Positions 25,669 through 35,138 of a DNA stretch of 64,000 nucleotides are shown here, piece after piece. Origin of the DNA: Actinomycetota bacterium (lineage in GTDB: Bacteria > Actinomycetota > Actinomycetes > Actinomycetales > Microbacteriaceae); contig CANFSP010000006.1 of the NCBI GenBank assembly GCA_947449765.1, forward strand, positions 89,240 to 153,239, read 5' to 3'. Numbering within the stretch: the stretch's first letter is position 1; each line of letters opens with the position of its first letter. The notes under the pieces are model-generated. The model was not told the origin of the DNA. It worked only from the letters and a program-made list of their open reading frames with translations, and did not search any database. Made by a program: the position numbers and the translations under genes.

Positions 25669-26771
25669 CGATTTTCTTGAGCGGGGAAAAAGACTTCCTT
25701 GATGATCAAGATGATTGAGGCCGCAACGGGGATTGCAATAAGCGCGCCGAGGATGCCCAACAGAACTCCGCCGGCCAACGCGGCAATTACCACGATTGAA
25801 CCGGGTACGGAAACCGCTCGATTCATGATGCGTGGACTCAGCACGTAGGCCTCAATCTGCATGTACACGATGTACCACACCGCGATGATGAGAGCGGTAA
25901 GTGGTGAGGTCATCAGCAGCTGAGATAACACGATGATGATCGTGGCGGAAAGTGTACCCACGAGAGGGATGAGGGAACACAGGAATGCCACAAACGCAAA
26001 CACGATGGCGGCTCGTCCACCCACGATCGTGAGGACGATGAACGTGAGGATTCCGTTCACGAGCGCCAATGTGATTTGACCGACAACATAGCGACCCACG
26101 CCAGAAGTAATTTGCTCGCTGAGAACGATGAAACGCTCGCGACGGGAGGCCGGAACAAACCGGTAGACGGTCTGTTTGATGGAATTAAGCGACGCCGTAA
26201 AGTACAGAGTCAAAATAACGACGATGACGGCCCCAACTAACCCGTTGAAGAACCCGATACCGATCTCGAGAGCGCCTCCGGCAATTTTTGAGATGTTAGC
26301 TGGGTCGCTAAAGAACTTGCTTATTTCGGAGAGGAGTTTGCTTACGTCGATGACGCCACCCAGCGACTTGTTGATGGAGTTGATCACATCTGTGTTGCTG
26401 AGATCAGCAATCAACTTGGGAATCGTCGCAATAAATGAGGTCACCTGCTCGGTGATCAAAGGGATGACGGAGAGAACCAGAGCGGTCAGTGCGCCGAGAA
26501 CGACGATTACCACGGTGAGGATTGCTGCCCACCGGGGCAGACGCTTCTTCTCTAGCCAGCCGACGGCAGGGTCGAGTCCGAGAGCGAGAAACAGCGCCGC
26601 CCCAATATAGGTCAAAATCGTGGCCAAAGACCCAATCGCGGTCAGAATGACCAGCGCCAGTCCGACTCCTAGCGTTGCTATGAGGCCGATACGAAACGGG
26701 TGAGCTAACCGCACCGTTGACACACGGTGGGTGACTTCTGATTTGTCATCATTCGGTGTCGATCGAGCCAT
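25665..26771 (-). CDS. AI-2E family transporter (PF01594-type permease)
   Basis: A 368-residue polytopic membrane protein, about eight helices, with the family pattern 'GLDPAVGWLEKKRLPRWAAI' near residue 65 and 'LVGTLSATIIIVL' and 'LSPRIMNRAVSVPG' in the C-terminal half. Members export small molecules such as autoinducer-2 or act as Na+/H+ antiporters; the name does not prove quorum-sensing transport. It lies 3 bp after the DivIVA-like gene with AAGGA before its ATG, so the pair is one operon. Confidence 0.9.
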   Translation of the reverse strand: MARSTPNDDKSEVTHRVSTVRLAHPFRIGLIATLGVGLALVILTAIGSLATILTYIGAALFLALGLDPAVGWLEKKRLPRWAAILTVVIVVLGALTALVLSVIPLITEQVTSFIATIPKLIADLSNTDVINSINKSLGGVIDVSKLLSEISKFFSDPANISKIAGGALEIGIGFFNGLVGAVIVVILTLYFTASLNSIKQTVYRFVPASRRERFIVLSEQITSGVGRYVVGQITLALVNGILTFIVLTIVGGRAAIVFAFVAFLCSLIPLVGTLSATIIIVLSQLLMTSPLTALIIAVWYIVYMQIEAYVLSPRIMNRAVSVPGSIVVIAALAGGVLLGILGALIAIPVAASIILIIKEVFFPAQENR

Positions 26772-26774
26772 GTT

Positions 26775-28061
26775 TTAGTCCTTCTTGAGTGAGGCTGACT
26801 TGGTTGACGTGACCGGGGAAGGCTGCTGAGGTGTCGAGGTCGAGGTTTTGACGGGCTTGGTTTTAACCGGCCCGGTATTTACCGTCGCAATCGGAGAAGT
26901 CGATGTCTTGGGCTGAGTTGGACGTGACGGTGCCGATTTTGCGCTCGGTGGAGTCGCCTCGGGTGCGCCAGCAACGAGGTTCTTTGCATTAGTGTCGGCC
27001 GCTGTGGAAATCACCGTCTTAAGGGTCTTGAGGTGTTTCAGCAGAATTTCACGTTGTGAATTCAGGGCCGCAACCTGAGTTTCGGCATTCTCGATCAGTT
27101 CGCGTCCACGTTCGTGAGCTGACGCGATAATCGTCGCGCTCTCTGAGTTGGCCTGTCCCAAAATTGCTAATGCCCGGGCGTCAACTGCTTCGCGCAACGT
27201 AATTGAATCAAGATGAGCCTGTTCGTTGATCGCCTCAATTTCCCGAATGAGCTCCGCCTTACGGGAAATCAATCCTTGAACCTGGTTTTTGGCGTCATCG
27301 ATATATTTTTGAGTCGCCATGACAGCCTGGGAGTGCTTCATCATGTACTCGCGCTCATTTTCTTCGCGTGCGAGGCAACTGACCGCGTCTTGGCGAACCA
27401 GCTCGAGAACTTTGTCGTTGATGACTTCGGGTGCGTCTTGGTTGAGTTCCGCCACAGCAAGCAAGCGCAAGTCCGACATTTCTCGACTTACCTGAGCCAG
27501 CAGGAGCTCTACCTCTCGTTGCGAGGTGGCCCGCTCCCGTGCGGCCTCCGTGACAGCGAGACGGTGAATTTCCGTGGAATCCCGATCCGCTTCTTCGAGC
27601 ATCTTCTCGACGCGGTCCTGCGTGACACGAATCAATTTTTCGGCATCCGCGGCCGTTTGATCGGCGAGGTGATCCGACGCAATCTGAGCATTTTTGATGA
27701 TTTCGGCCGCAGTTTCTTGCGCCGTTTCGAGAATGCGTTCACGTTCGCGGTCGATTGCCATCTTGATGTTGTATGCATCGGCATTTGCTTGGGTAAGGAC
27801 ACTCGCGGCCTGCTTTTCGGCCGCGTTCATCGTTGCGGCAAGAGCCTCACCGAGGCCCACAAATGTCGGCTTTCCGACTTGGTCCAGGGTGGCCTGCAGG
27901 CTATCGACTCGCTGATTGAGCTCGTCGATGGTCTCAATGCTCTTGTCGAGCTCGGTCTTGGTCAACAAGAGTTCGCGTCGAAGCCTCGTGAGTGTGCGGT
28001 CAACCTCTTCAGGGTTGTACCCGCGCACGACGCGCGCGAATTCAGCCTCGTTGGTGGACAT
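26775..28061 (-). CDS. DivIVA-like coiled-coil protein
   Basis: A 428-residue protein: N-terminal DivIVA motif 'FARVVRGYNPEEVDRTLTRL' at about 8-27, then an almost continuous coiled coil to about 345, then a 75-residue Pro/Ser/Thr/Lys tail. DivIVA/Wag31-family proteins mark curved membranes and organise polar growth in actinobacteria. The tail has many Thr residues and could be a phosphorylation region (inference). It is larger than classical Wag31 and could be a second, specialised DivIVA; the canonical one normally sits beside ftsZ, which is not in this window. Confidence 0.85.
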   Translation of the reverse strand: MSTNEAEFARVVRGYNPEEVDRTLTRLRRELLLTKTELDKSIETIDELNQRVDSLQATLDQVGKPTFVGLGEALAATMNAAEKQAASVLTQANADAYNIKMAIDRERERILETAQETAAEIIKNAQIASDHLADQTAADAEKLIRVTQDRVEKMLEEADRDSTEIHRLAVTEAARERATSQREVELLLAQVSREMSDLRLLAVAELNQDAPEVINDKVLELVRQDAVSCLAREENEREYMMKHSQAVMATQKYIDDAKNQVQGLISRKAELIREIEAINEQAHLDSITLREAVDARALAILGQANSESATIIASAHERGRELIENAETQVAALNSQREILLKHLKTLKTVISTAADTNAKNLVAGAPEATPPSAKSAPSRPTQPKTSTSPIATVNTGPVKTKPVKTSTSTPQQPSPVTSTKSASLKKD

Positions 28062-28067
28062 GGCTTG

Positions 28068-28073
28068 AGCCTA
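28068..28073 (-). promoter_or_regulatory. Candidate -10 box for the DivIVA-like gene
   Basis: On the minus strand TAGGCT lies 6 nt before the ATG at 28061. A second TAAACT lies further upstream. No SD sequence is seen, so a leaderless mRNA is possible. Confidence 0.35.
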
Positions 28074-28171
28074 CACTTTCGTCAGGAGAGCAGAAATTCT
28101 AGTTTAGCCCGCCCTCATTGGCCCCCTGCGCGTTGAGGATGCTCACAGGACATATCGGGTATCTTGGTGAC

Positions 28172-28191
28172 GTCCGCTGTTCGTCGCGGAC
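28172..28191 (+). other. Leader hairpin before the membrane-lipoprotein gene
   Basis: GTCCGC / GCGGAC with an 8-nt loop, followed 6 nt later by TTTTTT, lies 28 bp before the GTG at 28219. It looks like a weak intrinsic terminator or attenuator in the leader. A good AAGGAG ribosome site follows. Confidence 0.45.
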
Positions 28192-28218
28192 CCTCACTTT
28201 TTTGTTCAAGGAGCTGGC

Positions 28219-30024
28219 GTGGTTCGACTCATTTCTGCCATCGTCACGTTGATAATCGCGGCAGTCTTTCTCGGCGTGGGCATCACGTTCAAGTTTTTTT
28301 CGGATTCTGCTCCTATCAGTGAACCCATCAACGTTGCCGGCTTTACGGAAACCTATCTGGTGATTGATCGCGATGTCATGGTTCAGCACGCCGGCAAGCA
28401 GGTTGTCATCGCCACAGGAACCGGCCCCAACACTGCCGCATTCGGCGCAAATAATGACGTTACGTCGTGGCTAGGTGGATCCGCTTACGTGCGCGTTGGG
28501 ATCAACGATCAGACTGGCGATTTGACGTACACGCATGTCAGCGCCGAGGAAAGCACGAAAGACGCCCCAATCGCAGCGGCCACCGCCGACAGTCAAAAGA
28601 TTACGTCGCCGGCGGGTTCGGATATGTGGCTTGGAGACGCTTCCACCCCTGACGGTAGTGCTCAATTGGTGATGAAAATTGGTCAAGATGAATCAGTGAT
28701 TGTCGCATCCGATGGAAAGGCCCCCCTTCCGGCGAGTGTGACTGTGCAGTGGCAGCGCCCGAAACCTGTCTTCTTGTGGATGACGGATGACATTCTCATG
28801 TTGGTGGGAGGCGGATTCCTCTTGCTGGGCATCATCCTCTACCTGTGGGCCCTGCGCTATCTACGAGGCACGCGTGGACCACGACGCCGAGGCAGGTTAC
28901 CTCGACCGCCGCGCCCATCCATGCGCGATGTTCGCAAGGCGACCCCGCGTATTTCTCGAGGCAAGGCTCGCGGTCGACGCGCGACGGCACGAACAAGTTT
29001 TATTGCACTCGGCCTCGTGGGCGCACTCACCGTCGGCCTCACGGGGTGTGCCGAAATCCTGCCCGGTGGCACCGTTGTCACACCCGCACCTACCGAGACC
29101 ACGAAGCCCGCTGGAGACGGGCCGCGGGTCGTGGTCACCGAACGTCAAATGCAGCTCATCCTGAGTGAAGTGGTCGACACGCTCACGAATGCCGACGCGG
29201 CGAACGATGAGCAGCTCATCCAGACGCGCTTTACTGGTGTTGCGTTGGCGCAGAGACTTGCACGGTATGCGATGCGCAAATCGAATGCCGAAATCACCGC
29301 ATTACCTGGGTTAACCGCAACGCCTGTGCAACTTCTGTTGCCTCAGGCGACTGAGCTGTGGCCGCGGTCTGTGCTTGCCATCGTCAAAGCCACTCAAGCT
29401 ATCAAGGAGGGCGAAGATCCCCCCTCGATGGTTGTGGTGTTAACCCAACAATCGCCGAGAACAAATTACAAGGTTTCGTATTTGGCGAGCCTTCAGGCCA
29501 ATCAGGTGCTGCCCGAGGTGGCCGCTCCTCAGACTGGATCTCAGCTCATCGCTCAAGACACCGAGCTTCTGAAAATTAGCCCGAAAGATTTGCCGGCTGC
29601 GTATGCCGATGTCATCTATAGCGGTGATGCGAGTAAGTACGCTGTTCTCTTTGATAAGGAAAGCGACAAACTACGTCCTGTTTTGGTTGAGGAGCGTGCT
29701 CAACAGCAGGGAAACAACGAAGTGACCGTGACATATGAGGACACGGCCGGTGTGCTTTCGTCTCCGATAGCGTTTGGAACCGTCGATTCTGGCGCACTCG
29801 TTGCGGTCGAAGTGGATGAAAATGCCCAATTCATCCCGCTTGGTGATCGTGATTTGAAACTGACTGGCCAACTCGCAGCACTGTCTGGCATTCAAATCAC
29901 CCAATATCCCACGCGTGCTACCTATGGTCTTCAACTGTTGTTTTACGTACCGGCTGCCGATTCACCGGACAAGATTCAATTGTTGGGCTACAACGAGCAC
30001 CTCGTCCGGATTGCGACCCGGTAG
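28219..30024 (+). CDS. Unknown membrane protein fused in frame to a lipoprotein-like domain
   Basis: A 601-residue protein not recognised as a named family. It has a membrane helix at 5-25, an external domain of about 160 residues, a second helix at 191-213, a very basic linker (216-258), then 'SFIALGLVGALTVGLTGC' ending at Cys277, which looks exactly like a lipoprotein signal with lipobox LTGC. A 320-residue external domain follows. The ATG at 28921 (Met235) could start a separate lipoprotein inside the same frame, though no ribosome site is seen. The start is GTG with AAGGAG. Its TAG overlaps the next GTG by one base. Confidence 0.75.
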   Translation: MVRLISAIVTLIIAAVFLGVGITFKFFSDSAPISEPINVAGFTETYLVIDRDVMVQHAGKQVVIATGTGPNTAAFGANNDVTSWLGGSAYVRVGINDQTGDLTYTHVSAEESTKDAPIAAATADSQKITSPAGSDMWLGDASTPDGSAQLVMKIGQDESVIVASDGKAPLPASVTVQWQRPKPVFLWMTDDILMLVGGGFLLLGIILYLWALRYLRGTRGPRRRGRLPRPPRPSMRDVRKATPRISRGKARGRRATARTSFIALGLVGALTVGLTGCAEILPGGTVVTPAPTETTKPAGDGPRVVVTERQMQLILSEVVDTLTNADAANDEQLIQTRFTGVALAQRLARYAMRKSNAEITALPGLTATPVQLLLPQATELWPRSVLAIVKATQAIKEGEDPPSMVVVLTQQSPRTNYKVSYLASLQANQVLPEVAAPQTGSQLIAQDTELLKISPKDLPAAYADVIYSGDASKYAVLFDKESDKLRPVLVEERAQQQGNNEVTVTYEDTAGVLSSPIAFGTVDSGALVAVEVDENAQFIPLGDRDLKLTGQLAALSGIQITQYPTRATYGLQLLFYVPAADSPDKIQLLGYNEHLVRIATR

Positions 30025-30881
30025 TGGCTGAACCTGTGGACGCCGTCACACTAGCTGATGTCGTCGTCGATGCGGATGAGGCAACCTTCGTCGAGTACGT
30101 TCAGCTCTCACAGTCGGTCCCGGTCATTGTTGAGGTTTACGCGGGACAGCCCGCGGGACAGCCTTCGGGCCCTGCCGAAGCATCCGCACCACTCGAAAGG
30201 CTTGTTCGCTTAAAGCAGGGTGCTCTGCTTCTCGTGCGGGTCAACGCGCTCTCCGCTCCAGAAATCGTTGAGGCGCTCCAGGTGCGAGCACTTCCTGCAC
30301 TGGTCGCTTTTATTGGCGGACAGCTCGCTCCGCTCACCGAAGGACCGCAGCTCGACACCACGTTGGGCCAAATCGTTGATCGAGTCATTGAGGTGGCCGC
30401 TCGCAGTGGCGTCACTCGTCGCATCTCGATAGCAGGTGATGACGAAGCGCGGGACGAGGGGGAACTACTCGACGAAAATCACCGTGCTGCAGCCGATGCA
30501 CTGATGGAGGGTGATTACGAATCCGCGAGCGATGCGTATTCACGAGCCATCGAAGCCAACCCGGCGGACGTGGTCGCCAAAGCGGGACTCGCACACATCG
30601 CACTTGTGCAGCGCCTGGCTGGCAAGAGCCTCGCCGACATTCGACAAGCCGCCGCCGCGCATCCTCACGACATTGACGCACTGTGTGACGTTGCGGATCT
30701 CGACCTCTCCGGTGGTCACGTCGAGGACGCCTGCAATCGACTTCTCACCGCCTTCGCTACGGCTGACCAAGGCGTGCGGGAGAAGTTGCGTGCGCGGCTA
30801 CTGGACTACTTTCTTATCGTGGGTGATGCTGACCCCAGAATCATCTCGGCTCGCACCAGGCTAGCGAACCTGCTCTTCTAG
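30024..30881 (+). CDS. Thioredoxin-fold/TPR protein, CnoX (YbbN)-like
   Basis: A 285-residue protein with a thioredoxin-like domain at about 8-125 and TPR-like helices at about 150-285 ('ADALMEGDYESASDAYSRAIE' pattern). CnoX/YbbN proteins are holdases that pass clients to chaperonins. Here the CxxC site is missing: the segment after 'VPVIVEVYAG' reads 'QPAGQPSGP', and no cysteine stands near it; the cis-Pro 'RALPALVAF' is kept. A redox role is therefore excluded and a chaperone role is likely. It is coupled to the upstream gene by a one-base overlap; its TAG shares CTAG with the glgB stop. Confidence 0.85.
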   Translation: MAEPVDAVTLADVVVDADEATFVEYVQLSQSVPVIVEVYAGQPAGQPSGPAEASAPLERLVRLKQGALLLVRVNALSAPEIVEALQVRALPALVAFIGGQLAPLTEGPQLDTTLGQIVDRVIEVAARSGVTRRISIAGDDEARDEGELLDENHRAAADALMEGDYESASDAYSRAIEANPADVVAKAGLAHIALVQRLAGKSLADIRQAAAAHPHDIDALCDVADLDLSGGHVEDACNRLLTAFATADQGVREKLRARLLDYFLIVGDADPRIISARTRLANLLF

Positions 30882-33106
30882 CTCGGGGAGTGCAAAAACA
30901 GCACGCCGAGTGGCGGGAGTGTGAGCTCGGCACTGTGGGGGAATCCGTTGTAACCGTCACTAGTCGTCGTCACGGTTCCGCCGTTGCCCACTCCAGAGCC
31001 GCCGTACTCCTGCGCATCCGAATTGAATATTTCACGCCACACCCCATCGCGCGGCAGACCGACTCGGACGCCGTGGTGCGGGTGCCCGGCGAAGTTTGCG
31101 ATCACGGCAACGGCGTTCCCCGCATGGTCGTAACGCACGAACGACACGATTTGTCGTTGATTATCCCCACCATCAATCCACGCAAAGCCACCTGAATCGC
31201 CGTCGCGTTCCCACAGGGCAGGGGTGGCGCGATAGACGCTGTTGAGTTCACGAACGAGATCCTGGAGGCCCTGGTGCAGTGGCTGATCGAGAATCCACCA
31301 GTCAAGACCTCGTTCGGAGCTCCACTCTGACGGTTGCCCGAATTCCTGACCCATGAATAGGAGTTGCTTGCCCGGGTGGCCCCACATGAAGGCGAGATAG
31401 GCGCGCATGTTGGCGAGTTTTTGCCAGTGGTCACCGGGCATTTTCGCCAGAAGTGAGCCTTTACCGTGCACCACTTCGTCGTGGCTGATTGGAAGGATGA
31501 AGTTCTCGCTGAACGCATATTGGAACGAAAACGTGATGTCCCAGTGATGCCACGAACGATGCATGGGATCGCGCGAGATGTACTCGAGGCTGTCGTGCAT
31601 CCATCCCATGTTCCACTTGAAACCGAAACCGAGCCCACCTGTTTCGGTCGATGCGGTGACGCCACCCCAACTGGTGGACTCTTCAGCGGCCATGATGACC
31701 CCGGGATGGTGTTTGTAAACCGTCGCGTTGGTCTCTTGGAGGAAGTTGATGGCCTCGAGGTTTTCACGGCCACCGAATTGATTAGGTAACCAGTCGCCTT
31801 CTTCGCGGCTGTAGTCGAGGTACAGCATGGATGCGACGGCATCCACCCGAAGTCCGTCCACGTGGTACTCGTCAATCCAATACAGCGCGTTGGCGACGAG
31901 GAAATTGCGCACTTCGTTGCGGCCGAAGTCGAAGATGTAGGTTCCCCAGTCGGGATGTTCGCCGCGCCTCGGGTCGCCGTGTTCGTACAGGGGCTGTCCG
32001 TCGAAGCGGGCAAGCGCCCACTCGTCTTTGGGGAAGTGGCCTGGAACCCAATCGACGATGACACCGATTCCGGCTTCGTGCAATCGGTCGATGAGGTATT
32101 TAAGGTCGTCCGGGTCTCCAAATCGAGCGCTGGGTGCGTAGTACCCGGTTACCTGATAACCCCAAGACGGGCCATAAGGATGCTCGGCCAATGGCATGAA
32201 CTCCACGTGGGTGAATCCAACATGGCGTACGTGACCAATCAGGTCGTCGGCAAGTTCGCGGTACGACTTGCCAACCCGCCACGAGCCGACGTGTAACTCG
32301 TAGATGCTCATGGGTTCTGCGTGAGGTTGCGCCTTTTCGCGTGCCGCGAGCCAGGCGTCGTCGCTCCATTCGTGGTGAGATGCTGCAACGATCGAGCCGG
32401 TGGCCGGTGGGCATTCGGTCTGGCGAGCCATGGGATCGGCTTTTTCTATCCAGTCCCCGCCAGCCGTCAAAATCTGAAACTTGTAGACGGCGCCAGGGTG
32501 AACGTCAGGAACAAAAATTTCCCACACACCGCTTCGACCCAGGCTGCGCATGGCGTGACCGAGACCATTCCAGTCGTTGAATGAGCCTGTGACGCGGACG
32601 GCTTTCGCGTTAGGTGCCCACACCGCAAAGGCGGTTCCCTGCACCTTCGCATCCACACTTGCATGGTCCCGGTAGCGTGCACCGAGAGCCTCCCACAAAC
32701 GCTCATGTCGCCCTTCGGCGATGAGGTGCAAGTCGAGTTCGCCTACGGTGGGTGCAAAACGATAGGGGTCGTCGGCAACCCACACGGCCCCGTCGTCGTA
32801 GCGCGTTTCAATCTGGTAATCCACAAAGCCCAAGACGTGCGCACCCTGCCAGATGCCGAATTCCAGGTGGGCGAGTTCAATTCGGGCGCCGGACGACGTG
32901 ATTGCGGTGACCTCGCGGGCAAGGGGACGACGCACCCGAATGACATGAACGACGTCGGAACCCTCGGCTGGCGAAATTTCGTGCTGACCCAACACACTGT
33001 GCGGGTCGTAGTGCATGCCTTCAGAGACGTGCCACAGGTCGTGCGAGTCAGGCGTCGGGGCGCTCCAAGAATCAGCCGGTGTCGAATTTTTTTTCTGCGT
33101 ACTCAT
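30878..33106 (-). CDS. glgB: 1,4-alpha-glucan branching enzyme GlgB
   Basis: A 742-residue GH13 branching enzyme that adds alpha-1,6 branches to glycogen. Two N-terminal beta-sandwich domains (second CBM48 near 130-230) precede the barrel with 'EFMPLAEHPYGPSWGYQVTG', nucleophile Asp near 424 in 'DGLRVDAVASMLYLDYSR', acid Glu near 470 in 'MAAEESTSWGGV' and 'FILPISHDEVVHGKGSL'. Codons 5-7 contain a run of eight A, a possible slippage site. The start overlaps the glgE stop (ATGA), so both are coupled. Confidence 0.97.
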   Translation of the reverse strand: MSTQKKNSTPADSWSAPTPDSHDLWHVSEGMHYDPHSVLGQHEISPAEGSDVVHVIRVRRPLAREVTAITSSGARIELAHLEFGIWQGAHVLGFVDYQIETRYDDGAVWVADDPYRFAPTVGELDLHLIAEGRHERLWEALGARYRDHASVDAKVQGTAFAVWAPNAKAVRVTGSFNDWNGLGHAMRSLGRSGVWEIFVPDVHPGAVYKFQILTAGGDWIEKADPMARQTECPPATGSIVAASHHEWSDDAWLAAREKAQPHAEPMSIYELHVGSWRVGKSYRELADDLIGHVRHVGFTHVEFMPLAEHPYGPSWGYQVTGYYAPSARFGDPDDLKYLIDRLHEAGIGVIVDWVPGHFPKDEWALARFDGQPLYEHGDPRRGEHPDWGTYIFDFGRNEVRNFLVANALYWIDEYHVDGLRVDAVASMLYLDYSREEGDWLPNQFGGRENLEAINFLQETNATVYKHHPGVIMAAEESTSWGGVTASTETGGLGFGFKWNMGWMHDSLEYISRDPMHRSWHHWDITFSFQYAFSENFILPISHDEVVHGKGSLLAKMPGDHWQKLANMRAYLAFMWGHPGKQLLFMGQEFGQPSEWSSERGLDWWILDQPLHQGLQDLVRELNSVYRATPALWERDGDSGGFAWIDGGDNQRQIVSFVRYDHAGNAVAVIANFAGHPHHGVRVGLPRDGVWREIFNSDAQEYGGSGVGNGGTVTTTSDGYNGFPHSAELTLPPLGVLFLHSPS

Positions 33107-35097
33107 GTGGGCCTCACCAGAGTGATGATGTGGACAGGGTGTTCATGCGGGTCCAGTCGAACGTAGTTGTGAGCACCCCAGCCGAAAGTGTTGCCACTGA
33201 TCAGGTCACGAGCGGGAACGGGGGAGTCCCACGCTAGTCCCAGCGCGGGTAGGTCAAGGTGCACAGTCGTTTCCCGAACCGCGTGGGGGTCAGTGTTCAC
33301 GACGACGATGATGGTGTCATCGGTGCCCGTTGGGGAGAGCGCTGCCGGAAGATGCTTGCTGTAACACAGAATTGCGTCGTCATCAGTGGCGTGGAATCGG
33401 ATGTTTCGCAACTGGCTCAAGGCAGGGTGTTCCCGACGAATGGTGTTGAGCAGCGTGATGAACGGGGCGAGCGAATCACCCGTTGCTTCGGCGCCGGCAA
33501 AGTCTCGCGGACGGAACTCATACTTCTCGTTGTCGATGTACTCCTCCGCCCCGGCTCGAGCAACCGACTCATAAAGTTCGAACCCGGAGTAGACGCCCCA
33601 CAGTGGGGCGGCAGTTGCGGCGATGGCAGCGCGAACCACAAACGCGGGTCGTCCACCGAATTGAAGGTATCCGGTGAGGATGTCAGGAGTGTTGACGAAC
33701 AGATTGGGACGCATGAAATGCGCAGTCTCTGAGCTCACCGAGGTGAGAAATTCGGTGAGCTCAGCCTTGGTGTTGCGCCACGTGAAATATGAATAGGACT
33801 GGTCAAAGCCCACCTTGGCCAGCGTCTGCATCATGGCCGGACGGGTGAAGGCTTCGGCGAGAAAAATAACCTCGGGGTGTTGCGCTTTGACCTCACCAAT
33901 CAGCCACGCCCAAAAATCAACGGGTTTTGTGTGGGGATTATCGACCCGAAAAATCGTGACACCGTGCGAAATCCACAGCAGCACGATTCGCAAGACTTCG
34001 GCACGAATACCTGCGGGATCGTTATCGAAATTTATTGGGTAGATGTCTTGATACTTCTTTGGCGGATTTTCCGCGAACGCAATCGAACCATCGGGCAATA
34101 CGGTGAACCATTCGGGGTGATCCTTGGCCCACGGGTGGTCTGGTGCCGCTTGCAGCGCGAGGTCGAGGGCTATTTCAATTCCCAGCTTGTTCGCTTTCGC
34201 CACGAACGCCCTGAAGTCACTCACCGTACCGAGTTCGGGATGAATGGCGTCGTGCCCGCCCTCGGTGGAGCCAATGGCCCACGGTGATCCCGGGTCGTGA
34301 GGTCCTGGGGTGAGTGTGTTGTTAGGACCCTTGCGATTGATGCGCCCAATCGGGTGAATGGGTGGCAGGTAAAGCACGTTAAATCCCATTGCCGCGACGG
34401 CCGGGAGGCGCTTAGCTGCTGTCTTAAAGGTGCCCGACTTCCACGACCTATCCTTCTTCTGCTGTGCTCCCTCAGATCTCGGGAAGAATTCGTACCAGCT
34501 TGCGAAGCCTGCCAGTTGTCGGTCAACACGCAGCGGGTAATCCGCACTTCGGGTAGCGAGAGAAGTGATGGGATGTTCCGCGAGTAGGGCATCCACTTTC
34601 TCGCCAGTGGCGTCGTACAGGCGTGTCAGCGGGTCAGTTGCCGGGTTGGCGAGCGCTTCGGCAATTTTCTCCAGTGCTGCCCGGTCCTGAGCCGAGCGCG
34701 CTTCATCCGCTGCTGCTCGTGTAAAGATCTGGCGTCCCAGTGTCATCATGACGTCCACGTCGATGCCAGCGGGTACTTTTATTTCGGCGTTGTGGAGCCA
34801 GGTGGCATAGTCATCGCTGTAGCCCTCGATGCAGAAAGAAAAGTTTCCCGCCTTCGTCATCGGAAGATCGACGCCCCACAGGTCTCGTCCTTCACCAATC
34901 GGTGTAAGGGGAACCCTCGTGGTGACGCCATCGGGGGAGCGAAGGTGTAGGGCTGCTCCCACGGCATCGTGTCCCTCTCGAAAGACGGTTGCCCGGAAGG
35001 GAACGATCTCACCCACGAAAGCACTCGGACTTAGTCCGGACTCATCAAGACGCGGTGAAACATCTATGATGGGAATTCGTCCGATAGCGGGGAGCAT
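33103..35097 (-). CDS. glgE: Alpha-1,4-glucan:maltose-1-phosphate maltosyltransferase GlgE
   Basis: A 664-residue GH13_3 enzyme that extends glucans from maltose-1-phosphate, the actinobacterial trehalose-to-glycogen route. It begins 'IGRIPIIDVSPRLDESG'. Motifs include 'MGFNVLYLPPIHPIGRINRKG', nucleophile Asp near 381 in 'GVTIFRVDNPHTKPVDFW' and acid Glu near 411 in 'IFLAEAFTRPAMM'. The partner genes treS and pep2 are not in the window. It sits between glgX (41 bp upstream) and glgB (4-base overlap). Confidence 0.97.
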   Translation of the reverse strand: MLPAIGRIPIIDVSPRLDESGLSPSAFVGEIVPFRATVFREGHDAVGAALHLRSPDGVTTRVPLTPIGEGRDLWGVDLPMTKAGNFSFCIEGYSDDYATWLHNAEIKVPAGIDVDVMMTLGRQIFTRAAADEARSAQDRAALEKIAEALANPATDPLTRLYDATGEKVDALLAEHPITSLATRSADYPLRVDRQLAGFASWYEFFPRSEGAQQKKDRSWKSGTFKTAAKRLPAVAAMGFNVLYLPPIHPIGRINRKGPNNTLTPGPHDPGSPWAIGSTEGGHDAIHPELGTVSDFRAFVAKANKLGIEIALDLALQAAPDHPWAKDHPEWFTVLPDGSIAFAENPPKKYQDIYPINFDNDPAGIRAEVLRIVLLWISHGVTIFRVDNPHTKPVDFWAWLIGEVKAQHPEVIFLAEAFTRPAMMQTLAKVGFDQSYSYFTWRNTKAELTEFLTSVSSETAHFMRPNLFVNTPDILTGYLQFGGRPAFVVRAAIAATAAPLWGVYSGFELYESVARAGAEEYIDNEKYEFRPRDFAGAEATGDSLAPFITLLNTIRREHPALSQLRNIRFHATDDDAILCYSKHLPAALSPTGTDDTIIVVVNTDPHAVRETTVHLDLPALGLAWDSPVPARDLISGNTFGWGAHNYVRLDPHEHPVHIITLVRPT

Positions 35098-35138
35098 GGA
35101 ACGAAACTATCCGGTTTAGTCCGACTTAGCGAGAAGCA

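Noticed and set aside
25665..26771. Quorum-sensing system based on the AI-2E transporter name
   Set aside because: The family has mixed functions (including Na+/H+ antiport) and no luxS or receptor gene is present in the window.
31102..32121. 339-codon minus-strand frame within glgB in another frame
   Set aside because: Ser/Thr/Pro-rich translation typical of a frame-shifted reading of GlgB; no independent start.
33080..33106. Frameshifted, non-functional glgB
   Set aside because: The A8 run is in frame as given and the whole 742-residue product is intact and overlaps glgE properly.
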